A stretch of 51,865 nt of DNA, from NCBI GenBank assembly GCA_029210645.1, contig JARGFT010000007.1:3432-55296 (forward strand), written 5' to 3'. This document shows, one piece after another, positions 44,313-51,865 of this stretch. Made by a program: the position numbers and the translations under genes. The notes beneath the pieces were generated by a model. That model searched no databases, was not told the origin of the DNA, and saw only the letters and a program-made list of their open reading frames with translations. Each line of letters starts with the position of its first letter. Positions within the stretch are counted from its first letter, which is position 1. Source of the stretch: Anaerosomatales bacterium. GTDB lineage: Bacteria; Actinomycetota; Coriobacteriia; Anaerosomatales; SLCP01.

Positions 44313-44356
44313 CAGGCGTTCGGTCAGGCGTTCGGTCAGGCGTTCGGTCAGGCGTT
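44309..44356. repeat. Four tandem copies of 12-bp unit CGGTCAGGCGTT
   Basis: Perfect copies at 44309-44320, 44321-44332, 44333-44344 and 44345-44356, then a degenerate fifth start (TGGTCAGG). The unit begins with the CGGT of the neighbouring microsatellite, so the two arrays probably share an origin by slippage. Confidence 0.95.
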
Positions 44357-44366
44357 TGGTCAGGAC

Positions 44367-44372
44367 AGTATA
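44367..44372 (-). promoter_or_regulatory. Candidate -10 for the carboxylase operon
   Basis: Minus-strand TATACT, directly upstream of the tandem repeats and 11 bp after the efp stop. -35 not clear. If used, the leader of about 140 nt would contain both repeat arrays. Confidence 0.4.
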
Positions 44373-44382
44373 TCCGAGCACG

Positions 44383-44943
44383 CTAGACGCGGGTGATGTA
44401 GCGCCCGTCACGCGTATCCACCTTCAGGCGGTCACCGATCTCGACGAACATAGGGACCTGGACCACCGCGCCTGTCGTGAGCGTTGCGGGCTTCGTGCCA
44501 CCCTGGACGGTGTCGCCCTTGAAGCCGGGCTCGGTCTGTACCACCTCGAGCTCGACGAACATCGGTGGCTCGACGCCCATCATCTCGCCGCCCGCGTACA
44601 TGATCTGCACCTCATCGTTCTCGGACAGCCACTGCGAGGCGTCCCCTACGAACTCCCCGCCGAGCTCGAACTGCTCGTAGCTGTCGGTGTCCATGAAGTG
44701 GAAGGCGGATCCGTCGTTGTACAGGTACTGCATGCGCTTGGTCTCGATGCGGACGTCCTCGAGTTTCTCGCCTGCGCGAAAGGTCACGTCCACCACCCGG
44801 CCCGACTTGAGTTCCTTGAGCTTCGTCCGGACGAACGCGCCACCTTTGCCCGGCTTCACGTGCTGGAACTCGACGATGATCCACATCTTGCCGTCGTACA
44901 TGATGCACATGCCGTTCTTGAGGTTGTTTGTGGTGACAGCCAT
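44383..44943 (-). CDS. efp: Translation elongation factor P
   Basis: EF-P relieves ribosome stalling at polyproline. 186 aa with three beta-barrel domains. The tip loop of domain I reads P31-G-K33-G-G-A-F-V-R, with Lys33 at the position that is modified in some bacteria. Many actinobacteria have PGKGP here and use an unmodified Lys; this one has PGKGG, so its modification state is not predictable by eye. No modification enzyme (epmA, epmB, earP, ymfI) is in the window. It follows the M24 peptidase gene by 33 bp. Confidence 0.97.
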   Translation of the reverse strand: MAVTTNNLKNGMCIMYDGKMWIIVEFQHVKPGKGGAFVRTKLKELKSGRVVDVTFRAGEKLEDVRIETKRMQYLYNDGSAFHFMDTDSYEQFELGGEFVGDASQWLSENDEVQIMYAGGEMMGVEPPMFVELEVVQTEPGFKGDTVQGGTKPATLTTGAVVQVPMFVEIGDRLKVDTRDGRYITRV

Positions 44944-44976
44944 GCGTGATTACCCTTCCATCAACGGCGCAACGGG

Positions 44977-46065
44977 TCACATCTCGATGAGGTCACGTGG
45001 TGACGCCGAGAGCGTGCTGCACCCGTCATCCTCGACTCGTACTAAGTCCTCTATTCTAACACCGAACCGACCCTCCATATACACGCCCGGCTCGACCGTG
45101 ACCACGGCACCGGCAGGCACAGGACGGGTGCCCCTGGGCCCGACAGAGGGCAGCTCATGGACGTCGAGTCCCACACCGTGTCCGAGCCCGTGGCCGAAGA
45201 ACTCCCCGAAGCCTGCGTCGGAGAGCGAATCGCGGGCCACCCGGTCGATGTCGATACCGGGTGTGCCTCCCCTGACCGCGGCCGCGCCTGCCCTGTTGGC
45301 GGCAAGCACCGCGTCGTAGACCCGACGAAATTCCTCGCTGGCCCGACCCACGACGACGGTCCGCGTCATGTCGGCACAGTAGCCACCGATGCGAGCCCCG
45401 AAGTCCATCGTGAGTGGATCTCCCGGTTCGATGCGGCGTCCGGTGACGGTCGCGTGCGGTCGCGAGGAGTTGGGACCGCTGGCCACGATGCTCGGAAACG
45501 CCACGCCCTCCGACCCGTTTCTCCTCATGAAGGACTCGATCTCGACCGCGACCTCCGCCTCGGTCATCCCCGGTGCCAGCACGCCGAGAATGTGGTCGAA
45601 AGTGCGGTCGGTGAGTGAGGCGGCGGCCGCGATGCGTTCGGTTTCGGCGGCCTCCTTGACCTCACGCAGCTCCTCGACCCACTGCTCGGTCGCACACAGG
45701 TTCACGCCGGACTTCTCAGAGAGCGTGCGGTGGCGGGAGAAGGAGAGCGACGCCTCGAAGCCGAGGGTGGTCACGCCCGTTCCCGCCAGGTCCTCGCACA
45801 TGCGGTCGTCCAGCGGGTCCGAACTCACCGTGACCGACCATGCGGTCCCCCGCGAGGCCAGCTCGGCGACCTCTGCGTAGCGCGAGTCGGTGTAGGCGCG
45901 GGCGAGCTCGGCGGTGACGAGGCAGGCCGCGTTGGCGTGCTCGTCGAAGACGCCGTCAAAGCCGGTGACGTAGACGACGTTGGAGATCCCTGTGATGAAG
46001 AGCGCATCGGCCTCGGAATCCGCGAGACGGCGGCGGACCGCGGCGAGCCGCCTGTCCGCATTCAC
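44977..46065 (-). CDS. pepP: M24 family Xaa-Pro aminopeptidase/dipeptidase
   Basis: 362-aa metallopeptidase with a creatinase-type N-terminal domain and a pita-bread catalytic domain. Metal ligands: the two Asp of [17 protein letters not shown], the His of [15 protein letters not shown], and two Glu in VTVEPGVY and GVRIEDLV. Cleaves peptides at proline. GTG start overlaps the aroQ stop (GTGA). The aroQ-pepP-efp order is common in Gram-positive bacteria. PepP and PepQ cannot be separated by eye. Confidence 0.92.
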   Translation of the reverse strand: MNADRRLAAVRRRLADSEADALFITGISNVVYVTGFDGVFDEHANAACLVTAELARAYTDSRYAEVAELASRGTAWSVTVSSDPLDDRMCEDLAGTGVTTLGFEASLSFSRHRTLSEKSGVNLCATEQWVEELREVKEAAETERIAAAASLTDRTFDHILGVLAPGMTEAEVAVEIESFMRRNGSEGVAFPSIVASGPNSSRPHATVTGRRIEPGDPLTMDFGARIGGYCADMTRTVVVGRASEEFRRVYDAVLAANRAGAAAVRGGTPGIDIDRVARDSLSDAGFGEFFGHGLGHGVGLDVHELPSVGPRGTRPVPAGAVVTVEPGVYMEGRFGVRIEDLVRVEDDGCSTLSASPRDLIEM

Positions 46066-46505
46066 TGGGTTCTGCCCAGCACGACGAGGGCCGCCTCGAG
46101 GCCGAGCACGTACGAGTCAGGCCCGAAGCCGGAGATCTGCCCCGCGCACGCAGGCGCGATGACACTCGTTGCCCTGAACTCCTCGCGTGCGGCGATGTTG
46201 CTCAGGTGCACCTCGACCACGGGAATCGCAATCGAGGCCACTGCATCTCGCAGCGCGTACGAGTAGTGAGTCAGCGCCCCGGGGTTGATGACCACCGCGT
46301 CGTAGACACCTGCAGCCCCCTGCAGCGCATCCACTATCTCTCCCTCGTGGTTCGAGTGGAAGAACGACGCCTCGGAGTTGCGGAGCTGCGCCCGCTCCCG
46401 TACCAGGGCTTCGATGTCCGCCAAGGTAGCGGCGCCGTAGACCTCCGGCTCACGCGTCCCGAGCAGATTCAGGTTAGGCCCGTTGATGATGAGCACCTTT
46501 GCCAC
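46062..46505 (-). CDS. aroQ: 3-dehydroquinate dehydratase, type II
   Basis: Third step of the shikimate pathway. 147 aa, the normal type II length, with [17 protein letters not shown] (catalytic Arg and Tyr), [16 protein letters not shown] and [15 protein letters not shown]. The start is GTG ([11 protein letters not shown]) 7 nt after the aroB stop; a much longer upstream frame runs antisense-like through aroB and is rejected. The end overlaps pepP by 4 bp. Confidence 0.95.
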   Translation of the reverse strand: MAKVLIINGPNLNLLGTREPEVYGAATLADIEALVRERAQLRNSEASFFHSNHEGEIVDALQGAAGVYDAVVINPGALTHYSYALRDAVASIAIPVVEVHLSNIAAREEFRATSVIAPACAGQISGFGPDSYVLGLEAALVVLGRTQ

Positions 46506-46512
46506 GCCGGTC

Positions 46513-47622
46513 TCAGCCCCTCTCGTCCACAGTATCGGTCCACTCTCGTACTTCCCGCTCGAGCACGTCGTCGCCCACGGGCAGCGCCACGTAGCGACCC
46601 GGATCCGGAACCAGCGCGAAACGCACGGTGCCGCCACGCGCCTTCTTGTCCGAGTGCATCGCGGCGACGAGTGCTTCGACATCACCAGCATACGCCGGTC
46701 GCGCGATGCCGAGCGCGGTGAGCATGGCTTCCTGGATCTCGCCGGTTTGTGCCGGTGCGTCAAGCAGATTAGCGGCGAGACGCGCTGCGAAGCGCATGCC
46801 CTCCGCCACCGCCACACCGTGCGCAATCGTCCCGTATCCTGCCACCCGCTCGATCGCATGACCGAGCGTATGACCGTAGTTCAGGCTCTCGCGCAGGTCC
46901 GCCTCGAGCTCGTCCGCAGAGACGACAGACGCCTTGTGCTCGATGGCGGCGATGACCGCCTCTCGGACCACCCCGGCTTCCCTGTCAAGCAGCGCACCGG
47001 CGTGGCGCGTCATCCACTCGACACGGCCCGGACCGGCCAGCATCGCCGTCTTGGCGACCTCGGCCAGCCCGCTCTGCCACTCCAGCGGCACCAGCGAAGT
47101 GAGCACATCGGTGTCGGCGAGCACCAGCAGCGGCTGCTTGAAGGAGCCCGCGAGGTTCTTGCCGGCGGCCAGGTCGACTCCGGTCTTACCACCGACCGAA
47201 GAGTCCACCTGCGCGAGAAGCGTGGTCGGCAGCTGCACGTAGTCGATGCCGCGCAGGTAGACGGCTGCGCAGAAACCCGCCAGGTCTCCCACCACTCCCC
47301 CGCCGAGCGCCACGATCAGATCGCTTCTCCCCACTCCGGCCCCGGCGAGCTCCTCCAGCACCGCTCCCGCACTCGGCCACGACTTGCTGGCCTCGCCGGG
47401 AGGCACCACGATCCGGACGACATCGAATCCGGTCTCGCTCAACGAGCCGGCGACCGTGTCTCCGTAGAGTGCATCGACGGTGGCATCGGTCACGAGCGCG
47501 CACCGGCGCGCATCCGTGACACGGGCAACGTACTCGCCTGCCGCCGGGAGGAGTCCATCCCCGACGAGCACGCTGTAGGAAGCTGCGGCGGCGCGTACGT
47601 CGATGCGCGACGGTGCGGTCAC
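46513..47622 (-). CDS. aroB: 3-dehydroquinate synthase
   Basis: Second step of the shikimate pathway, converting DAHP to 3-dehydroquinate with NAD and a metal ion. 369 aa with [31 protein letters not shown], and the metal ligands in [14 protein letters not shown] start overlaps the aroK stop (GTGA). Length and motifs are standard. Confidence 0.96.
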   Translation of the reverse strand: MTAPSRIDVRAAAASYSVLVGDGLLPAAGEYVARVTDARRCALVTDATVDALYGDTVAGSLSETGFDVVRIVVPPGEASKSWPSAGAVLEELAGAGVGRSDLIVALGGGVVGDLAGFCAAVYLRGIDYVQLPTTLLAQVDSSVGGKTGVDLAAGKNLAGSFKQPLLVLADTDVLTSLVPLEWQSGLAEVAKTAMLAGPGRVEWMTRHAGALLDREAGVVREAVIAAIEHKASVVSADELEADLRESLNYGHTLGHAIERVAGYGTIAHGVAVAEGMRFAARLAANLLDAPAQTGEIQEAMLTALGIARPAYAGDVEALVAAMHSDKKARGGTVRFALVPDPGRYVALPVGDDVLEREVREWTDTVDERG

Positions 47623-48149
47623 GAGGATGCGCCCCGGGACCCGACTGCAGCCAGGGCCTCGAACACCGCGTCCGCGACTGCGTCGCGATCCAGGCCACCC
47701 GTGTCGACCTCGACGTCAGCCACGGCGCGGTAGAGTGTCTCGCGCGCGGCAAGCAGGGTCGCGGCCATCGCTCCGGCATCACCACACTCGAGCAGCGGCC
47801 GGCCCGTGGTGTCACCGATGCGTGCGAGAGCTTCTCCGGCGCTCACCTTCAGGTAGACGACACGACCTGCCTCCTTCAGCAAGCGGCGGTTCTCGTCGGC
47901 CAGAACGATGCCGCCACCGCAGGCGACCACCGAGGAGGGTTCCCCCGCAACCGCTGCAAGCGCCACTCGTTCACGATCGCGGAACCCCTGCTCGCCCTCC
48001 GAGTCGAAGATCTCGACGATGGCGCGGCCGGCGTTGTGCTCGATGCGTGCATCGAGATCGACGAAGGGCAGATCGAGCCGCGCCGCGAGCCGCCGCCCCA
48101 CTGTTGACTTGCCTGCTCCCATGAAGCCGATGAGGAAGACGTGGCTCAC
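47619..48149 (-). CDS. aroK: Shikimate kinase
   Basis: Phosphorylates shikimate at position 3. 176 aa with the P-loop GFMGAGKST near residue 8, the substrate-binding Asp of DLDARIE, the Arg of FRDRE, and ACGGGIV. GTG start (VSHVFLIGFMG) overlaps the aroC stop; a 47-residue upstream extension lies inside aroC and is rejected. Confidence 0.95.
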   Translation of the reverse strand: MSHVFLIGFMGAGKSTVGRRLAARLDLPFVDLDARIEHNAGRAIVEIFDSEGEQGFRDRERVALAAVAGEPSSVVACGGGIVLADENRRLLKEAGRVVYLKVSAGEALARIGDTTGRPLLECGDAGAMAATLLAARETLYRAVADVEVDTGGLDRDAVADAVFEALAAVGSRGASS

Positions 48150-49297
48150 GGTGCGATCCTGGTCTTGTAGGCGGCCAGCGCGGACGTGATGTCGGAAAGG
48201 CAGTCCGAGCCGAACTTGCGCAGATAGGCGTCGGCGAGAACCATCGCGAGTTCGGCCTCGGCCACCACGGCCGCTGCCGGCACCGCGCACACATCGGAGC
48301 GCTGCCGCGAGGCGTCGACCGGTTCGTGCGTGTCGAGGTCGACACTTGCCAGCGGACGCATGAGAGTGGGTATCGGCTTCATGGCCGCACGGAGCCAGAC
48401 GGGCTCTCCGTTGGTCATCCCGCCCTCCAGGCCACCCGCCCGGTTGGTGCGACGCCGGTAACCGTGCTCCTCGTCGTGGACGATCTCGTCGTGGACGTGT
48501 GAGCCCGGCAGAGCCGCGGCCGCGAACCCCTCCCCTATGTCCACGCCCTTGATCGCCGGGATCGAGATGAGTGCGGCCGCCAGACGGGCATCGAGCCGCT
48601 CGGCCGCCTCGGCGTAGGTACCCAAGCCGGGAACGAGCCCGGAGGCGGTCACACAGAACGTGCCGCCGAGACTCTCACCATTCGCGCGAGCGGCGTCGAT
48701 CGCCGCCATCATACGCGCCGAAGCGTCGACGTCCGGACAGCGCACCTCACTTGACCCCACAGCTGCCGGATCGACGCCGGACGGGTCGGCGGGCATCTCG
48801 ATGGACACGTCTCCGATGGAGACCACGAACGACGCAACCGTGACCCCGAGTTCGCGCAGGAGTGCCCGGGCGATACCGCCGGCAGCGACGCGGGCAGCCG
48901 TCTCCCGGGCACTTGCACGCTCGAGGATGTCGCGGCAATCATCCGAACCCGTCTTCTGCACGCCGGCCAGATCGGCGTGCCCGGGGCGGGGCGCGGTCAC
49001 GCGCGCCGAAGTGGTGGCGTTGGCCTGGGGAGACATCACGTCGGTCCAGTTGTCCCAGTCGCGGTTGGCCACCGTGAGCGTGACGGGGCTGCCGATCGTC
49101 CTGCCGAAGCGAACGCCGGAGAGTATCAGCGCACGGTCCGACTCGATAGCCATACGGCCGCCACGACCGTAGCCCGACTGGCGTCGGGCGAGATCGGCAT
49201 CGATAGACGCGGTATCAACAGGAATGCCGGCGGGCACGCCGGTCACGATGGTGGTCAGTGCCCTGCCGTGGGACTCTCCGGACGAAACGTAGCGCAT
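48146..49297 (-). CDS. aroC: Chorismate synthase
   Basis: Last step to chorismate; FMN-dependent elimination of phosphate from EPSP. 383 aa beginning MRYVSSGESHG, with GYGRGGRM, RPGHADLAG, RASARETAARVAAG and GGMTNGEPV. ATG preceded by CCGGAGGCC. The first of four co-directional shikimate genes (aroC-aroK-aroB-aroQ); aroA, aroE and aroG are not in the window. A 56-bp gap to the pilus gene holds an extended -10. Confidence 0.96.
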   Translation of the reverse strand: MRYVSSGESHGRALTTIVTGVPAGIPVDTASIDADLARRQSGYGRGGRMAIESDRALILSGVRFGRTIGSPVTLTVANRDWDNWTDVMSPQANATTSARVTAPRPGHADLAGVQKTGSDDCRDILERASARETAARVAAGGIARALLRELGVTVASFVVSIGDVSIEMPADPSGVDPAAVGSSEVRCPDVDASARMMAAIDAARANGESLGGTFCVTASGLVPGLGTYAEAAERLDARLAAALISIPAIKGVDIGEGFAAAALPGSHVHDEIVHDEEHGYRRRTNRAGGLEGGMTNGEPVWLRAAMKPIPTLMRPLASVDLDTHEPVDASRQRSDVCAVPAAAVVAEAELAMVLADAYLRKFGSDCLSDITSALAAYKTRIAP

Positions 49298-49319
49298 ATG
49301 GGCCTCCGGGTCGGGGTCC

Positions 49320-49336
49320 GGTAGAGAGATTCTACC
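49320..49336 (-). promoter_or_regulatory. aroC: Inverted repeat overlapping the aroC -10
   Basis: GGTAGA-GAGAT-TCTACC, a 6-bp inverted repeat with 5-nt spacer, covers the extended -10 at 49329-49337. It may be an operator or simply chance. Confidence 0.35.
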
Positions 49337-49337
49337 A
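49329..49337 (-). promoter_or_regulatory. aroC: Candidate extended -10 promoter for aroC
   Basis: Minus-strand TGGTAGAAT, identical to the candidate before murE; transcription would start about 25 nt before the aroC ATG. It would let the aro genes be expressed apart from the pilus genes. Confidence 0.45.
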
Positions 49338-49353
49338 TCGCGACCAGCGAGGC

Positions 49354-49971
49354 TCACTTGACCGAGGGCGTGATCCCCTGACCGACGCTCAGTTGTACCG
49401 GAACGTCACCGAACTGCAGATTCACGGTCTGGCCGCTGATGCTCAGGACCTTCCACGGAGTCCCCGAGATGACCTCGCCGGCCTTGAGGGTGTAGGTCTG
49501 GCCGTCGAGCACGAGCACCGCAGCCGGCTCACCGTCAACCGCGACGACGTCCTGAAGGGTGATGGTGCCATCGTTCGGGTCGGCCGTGCCGGTCGTCGTC
49601 GTCGAGCCGTCGGTGGTTGGCGTGACCGGAGCGGGCGCCGGCGCCGGCTTGATCAGAGGTGCGAAGACGTCCCTGAAGGTGAAGACGCGCTTCAGCGGGA
49701 CGGGTGCGGGTTCGGTCGCATCGGCATCGGCAAGCGCCGGCGGCGGTGTCTCCTGCGTCACGTCCTGTGCCAGCACGGGATCGCCACTGTCAGATGGCGC
49801 CAGCACGAATACGTAGACGGCAGCCGCAGCGGCAAACGCCACGAGCACGAAGAGAGCGGCAGCGACGACCACGACACCCGTCTTCCTGCGGGGAGAGGCG
49901 CTGTCCGCGCCCTCGGGCGTGAGCGCCGGAGTTACACCTGAGTTGTTGTCTGGCTTCATCTGATCCATCAC
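49354..49971 (-). CDS. Type IV pilus assembly protein, PilP-like
   Basis: 205-aa bitopic protein: polar cytoplasmic N-terminus, one membrane helix (about 31-55), a Pro/Thr-rich linker with VFTFRDVFAPL, and a C-terminal beta domain (GQTYTLKAGEVISGTPWKVLSISGQTVNLQFGDVPVQLSVGQ) like the PilP/GspC homology region. It follows pilM-pilN-pilO, where pilP is expected. Sequence similarity is weak, so the name is by architecture and position. GTG at 49971 is 6 nt from AGGGAG; ATG at 49968 is possible. Confidence 0.7.
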   Translation of the reverse strand: MMDQMKPDNNSGVTPALTPEGADSASPRRKTGVVVVAAALFVLVAFAAAAAVYVFVLAPSDSGDPVLAQDVTQETPPPALADADATEPAPVPLKRVFTFRDVFAPLIKPAPAPAPVTPTTDGSTTTTGTADPNDGTITLQDVVAVDGEPAAVLVLDGQTYTLKAGEVISGTPWKVLSISGQTVNLQFGDVPVQLSVGQGITPSVK

Positions 49972-49986
49972 GGCTGGCTCCCTGAC

Positions 49987-50595
49987 CTACTGCTGCTCGG
50001 TATCGGGCGCGGGCGGCGTCGCCGGCGGAGCGATCTCGGTCGGCATCGTGTACACGCGGATGGTCATGCCGGTCTCGACGACGTTGGTCGTGTCACTGTC
50101 GTCCTCATCGCGGCTCTGCTGGACGGCGGTGTTGAAGCCCACGATCCGCACCTGGCGCGTGAGTCTCGGCAGCCGCTGCATGAGGTCTACCGTGTCCTGC
50201 CACGTGCCTCTCACCAGCATCGCCATCGTGATCTCGGAGTAGCCGGCTTCGGTCACCGAGGGCTCGGTGGGCGTCAGCGAGGCGAACTCCAACCCCGCGT
50301 CGTTCACCGTGTCCTGCAGCTCGATGATGAGCGAGGGCAGTTCGGGCGTCTCGGGCATCTGGTTGGCCAGCCGGATGCGCTTGGCCTCGGTCTCGGCCGA
50401 GCGTGCCTTGACTGCCTGGCGCTGTGCCAGCAGCGACTGTGCCTGCGAGATCTCCTGATCGGCCTGGGCGATCTGGTCCTCGTACGTCCGCATGCGCTGG
50501 AACTCAGGCACCACAAGCAGGAGGAGGACCAGAACGGCCAGGAGAACGGCGACCGCACCGGCGAGTATGAGCTTGTTCCTGTAGGAGAGCTTCAT
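49987..50595 (-). CDS. pilO: Type IV pilus inner-membrane protein PilO
   Basis: 202-aa protein with one helix (about 9-29), a coiled coil (about 33-75) and a ferredoxin-like outer domain (ELQDTVNDAGLEFASLTPTEP, MLVRGTWQDTVDLMQRLPRLTRQVRI), the standard PilO plan. PilO pairs with PilN in the alignment complex between pilus base and envelope. ATG start 18 nt after the pilN stop. Ends in a Pro-rich tail. Confidence 0.88.
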   Translation of the reverse strand: MKLSYRNKLILAGAVAVLLAVLVLLLLVVPEFQRMRTYEDQIAQADQEISQAQSLLAQRQAVKARSAETEAKRIRLANQMPETPELPSLIIELQDTVNDAGLEFASLTPTEPSVTEAGYSEITMAMLVRGTWQDTVDLMQRLPRLTRQVRIVGFNTAVQQSRDEDDSDTTNVVETGMTIRVYTMPTEIAPPATPPAPDTEQQ

Positions 50596-50613
50596 CTCAA
50601 TGCGTCCCGTTCT

Positions 50614-51237
50614 CTACTGGCCGGACCCTGTCGGCGGGGCAGGCACGCTATCTTCGTCTCCGTCAACGCCTGGACGCTCGACAGCGGTGGTCACGGTAAA
50701 GTCGATCACTGGCTTCTCTTCGTACTCCGTCTTTATCGACGAGCTCAACCACACGCTTGAGAGCTGGTCGAGGTCGGCGAGGCGCACGAGCGTCTTGGCG
50801 ACCGCCTTGTGCCCCACGTCCGGCACGTCGGTCTCGCTGTCCACCGCCCGGGCGAACATCGTCACACCCTGCTCCTCGTCGGTGGTCAGCGTCACCACCC
50901 AGACATCGGAAGGCATGATCAGCGAGAGCTCGTTTGCGAGGCGTCCCCACTCGACCCGACCCGCGAGTGCCTGCTCGGCCAGACCGAGCCGTGCCTCGAG
51001 ATCGGACTCCTTCTCCTCGAAGATTCGGAATGCCTCGGCCTGAGCCTGAAGGTTAGCTGCGGTCTGCTTGCGCTCCTGAAGCTCGGCGTTGCGCTGGCTG
51101 ACCTGTACCGCGAAGAGCCCGTAGGCCACGAACAGCACCGCGAGCACCGCGAGACCGGCGACGATGACGTACCTGATGTCGCGCTCGAAGCGGCGCTTCT
51201 CGAGGATCTCCTGGGGGAGCAGGTTGATGCGCACCAT
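50614..51237 (-). CDS. pilN: Type IV pilus inner-membrane protein PilN
   Basis: 207-aa protein starting with MVRINLLPQE, the conserved cytoplasmic INLLP motif that binds PilM. A membrane helix (about 25-46), a coiled coil (about 47-90) and an outer domain with LIMPSDVWVVTL follow. The ATG directly follows the pilM stop codon with no spacer, so coupling is likely. Confidence 0.93.
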   Translation of the reverse strand: MVRINLLPQEILEKRRFERDIRYVIVAGLAVLAVLFVAYGLFAVQVSQRNAELQERKQTAANLQAQAEAFRIFEEKESDLEARLGLAEQALAGRVEWGRLANELSLIMPSDVWVVTLTTDEEQGVTMFARAVDSETDVPDVGHKAVAKTLVRLADLDQLSSVWLSSSIKTEYEEKPVIDFTVTTAVERPGVDGDEDSVPAPPTGSGQ

Positions 51238-51865
51238 CTAGATCACACCCCCCAGCGCCAGGCCGATGGCCGGGGCCGCACCCATGCGGTCCTCTTCCAC
51301 CAGCGCCCGGGCCCCCGAGCCCACCTGTATGAAGCGCAGCGGGTCGCTCAGGACCACTTCGGCCTGCAGACCCTTTTCGAGGTAGGTGTCCAGATTGGCC
51401 AGCTGGGCGCTGCTCCCCGTCAGGTAGATGCGCCGGATGGTGCGGGCCTGCGTGGTCTGTGTCAGGTAGTAGTCGAGCGAGCGCCGGACCTCGGCGATGA
51501 ATTTGTTGACCTCGCGTTCCAGCGCGTCCTGGGCCGTCTGGATCATCCCGGCTTCCGGGTCCTCGGGAGCGGCCAGCACGTGCGCGTTGATGTCGGGCAG
51601 GCCGGCCCGGATCTTGAGGCGCTCGGCATCGTCGAAGGTCAGGTTCAGCACGTTGCTGATCGCCTGGGTGAACTGGTTGCCCGAGAGTGACGAGACACGC
51701 GTGAAGCGGGGGACACCTTTCTCGACCACGGCGATGTTGGTGAGCCCCGAGCCGATGTGGATGACCGCGACCGCCTCGCCGGGGCCCTCCTCGTCCTCGG
51801 AGAAGACGTTGAGCCCCGAGCCGAGCGTGGAGCGCACGAGCGCGAACGAGGTAACGTCGATGCTC
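51238..51865 (-). CDS. pilM: Type IV pilus assembly ATPase-like protein PilM (partial, 5' end outside window)
   Basis: Actin/FtsA-like cytoplasmic protein that binds the PilN N-terminus. About 208 codons of the C-terminal part are visible, in frame from the right edge (SIDVTSFALVRS). Visible motifs: AVIHIGSGLTNIAVVEKGVPRFTR (phosphate 2 loop region), EVRRSLDYYLTQT and IYLTGSSAQLANLDTYLEKGLQAEV (adenosine motif). The first part of the gene and any promoter lie outside the window. Confidence 0.93.
   Translation of the reverse strand, partial: SIDVTSFALVRSTLGSGLNVFSEDEEGPGEAVAVIHIGSGLTNIAVVEKGVPRFTRVSSLSGNQFTQAISNVLNLTFDDAERLKIRAGLPDINAHVLAAPEDPEAGMIQTAQDALEREVNKFIAEVRRSLDYYLTQTTQARTIRRIYLTGSSAQLANLDTYLEKGLQAEVVLSDPLRFIQVGSGARALVEEDRMGAAPAIGLALGGVI

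Noticed and set aside
44281-44356. Tandem repeats considered as a CRISPR array or a repeat-protein gene
   Set aside because: Units of 4 and 12 bp have no spacers, and the frames over them join shadow sequence with no start context.

Overview
The window is a high-GC (roughly 65%), tightly packed bacterial chromosome segment. Nearly all genes lie on the minus strand in long runs with 1-11 bp overlaps and many GTG starts. Several features point to Actinomycetota, most likely a Coriobacteriia-type anaerobe: an mraZ-led dcw cluster with a meso-diaminopimelate (DNPR) MurE, the actinobacterial recN-steA-steB order, DUF3866 and DUF4349 proteins, a BMP-type nucleoside ABC transporter, and a type IV pilus pilMNO block in front of aroC-aroK-aroB-aroQ-pepP-efp. 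The taxon is inferred from gene content only. No tRNA, rRNA, CRISPR array, insertion sequence or phage gene was seen.

Layout (minus-strand genes are transcribed right to left). (1) 1-13.56 kb: the division and cell wall (dcw) cluster mraZ-rsmH-ftsL-ftsI-murE-murF-mraY-murD-ftsW-murG-murC-murB, with murB cut by the left edge. It makes UDP-MurNAc-pentapeptide and lipid II and supplies the septal synthase FtsW/FtsI. A promoter with MraZ-type boxes sits at 13.64-13.69 kb. (2) 13.9-15.4 kb, plus strand: a 44-aa membrane peptide, a DUF4349 lipoprotein and a small membrane protein. (3) 15.3-20.4 kb: a nucleoside-type ABC importer (lipoprotein, double ATPase, two permeases) and a possible small membrane protein. 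(4) 20.5-26.6 kb: pyrG, an M20 peptidase, DUF3866, alanine dehydrogenase and XerC/D-type recombinase. (5) 26.7-36.2 kb: an envelope island with a divergent MraY/WecA-like transferase, a large membrane protein carrying a degenerate alkaline-phosphatase-like domain, MurJ, a GT2 glycosyltransferase, SteB/MctB, SteA and RecN. (6) 36.2-44.2 kb: nadK, tlyA, dxs, xseB, nusB, Asp23, biotin carboxylase and a fused carboxyltransferase/biotin carrier. (7) 44.4-51.9 kb: efp, an M24 peptidase, four shikimate-pathway genes and type IV pilus genes, with pilM cut by the right edge.

The most unusual region is 26.7-34.5 kb. There a lipid-carrier sugar-phosphate transferase with an altered active-site motif is translationally coupled to a pseudo-phosphatase/polytopic membrane protein. 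This pair lies divergent from a MurJ-GT2 pair and beside the SteA/SteB septation genes. This gene set could be an undescribed envelope glycopolymer or septal wall module; that is inference from motifs and position. Other notable points are nested tandem repeats upstream of the carboxylase operon, an 8-mer-rich mixed-orientation MraZ operator, a possible AUC start for murJ, and an xseB without a neighbouring xseA.
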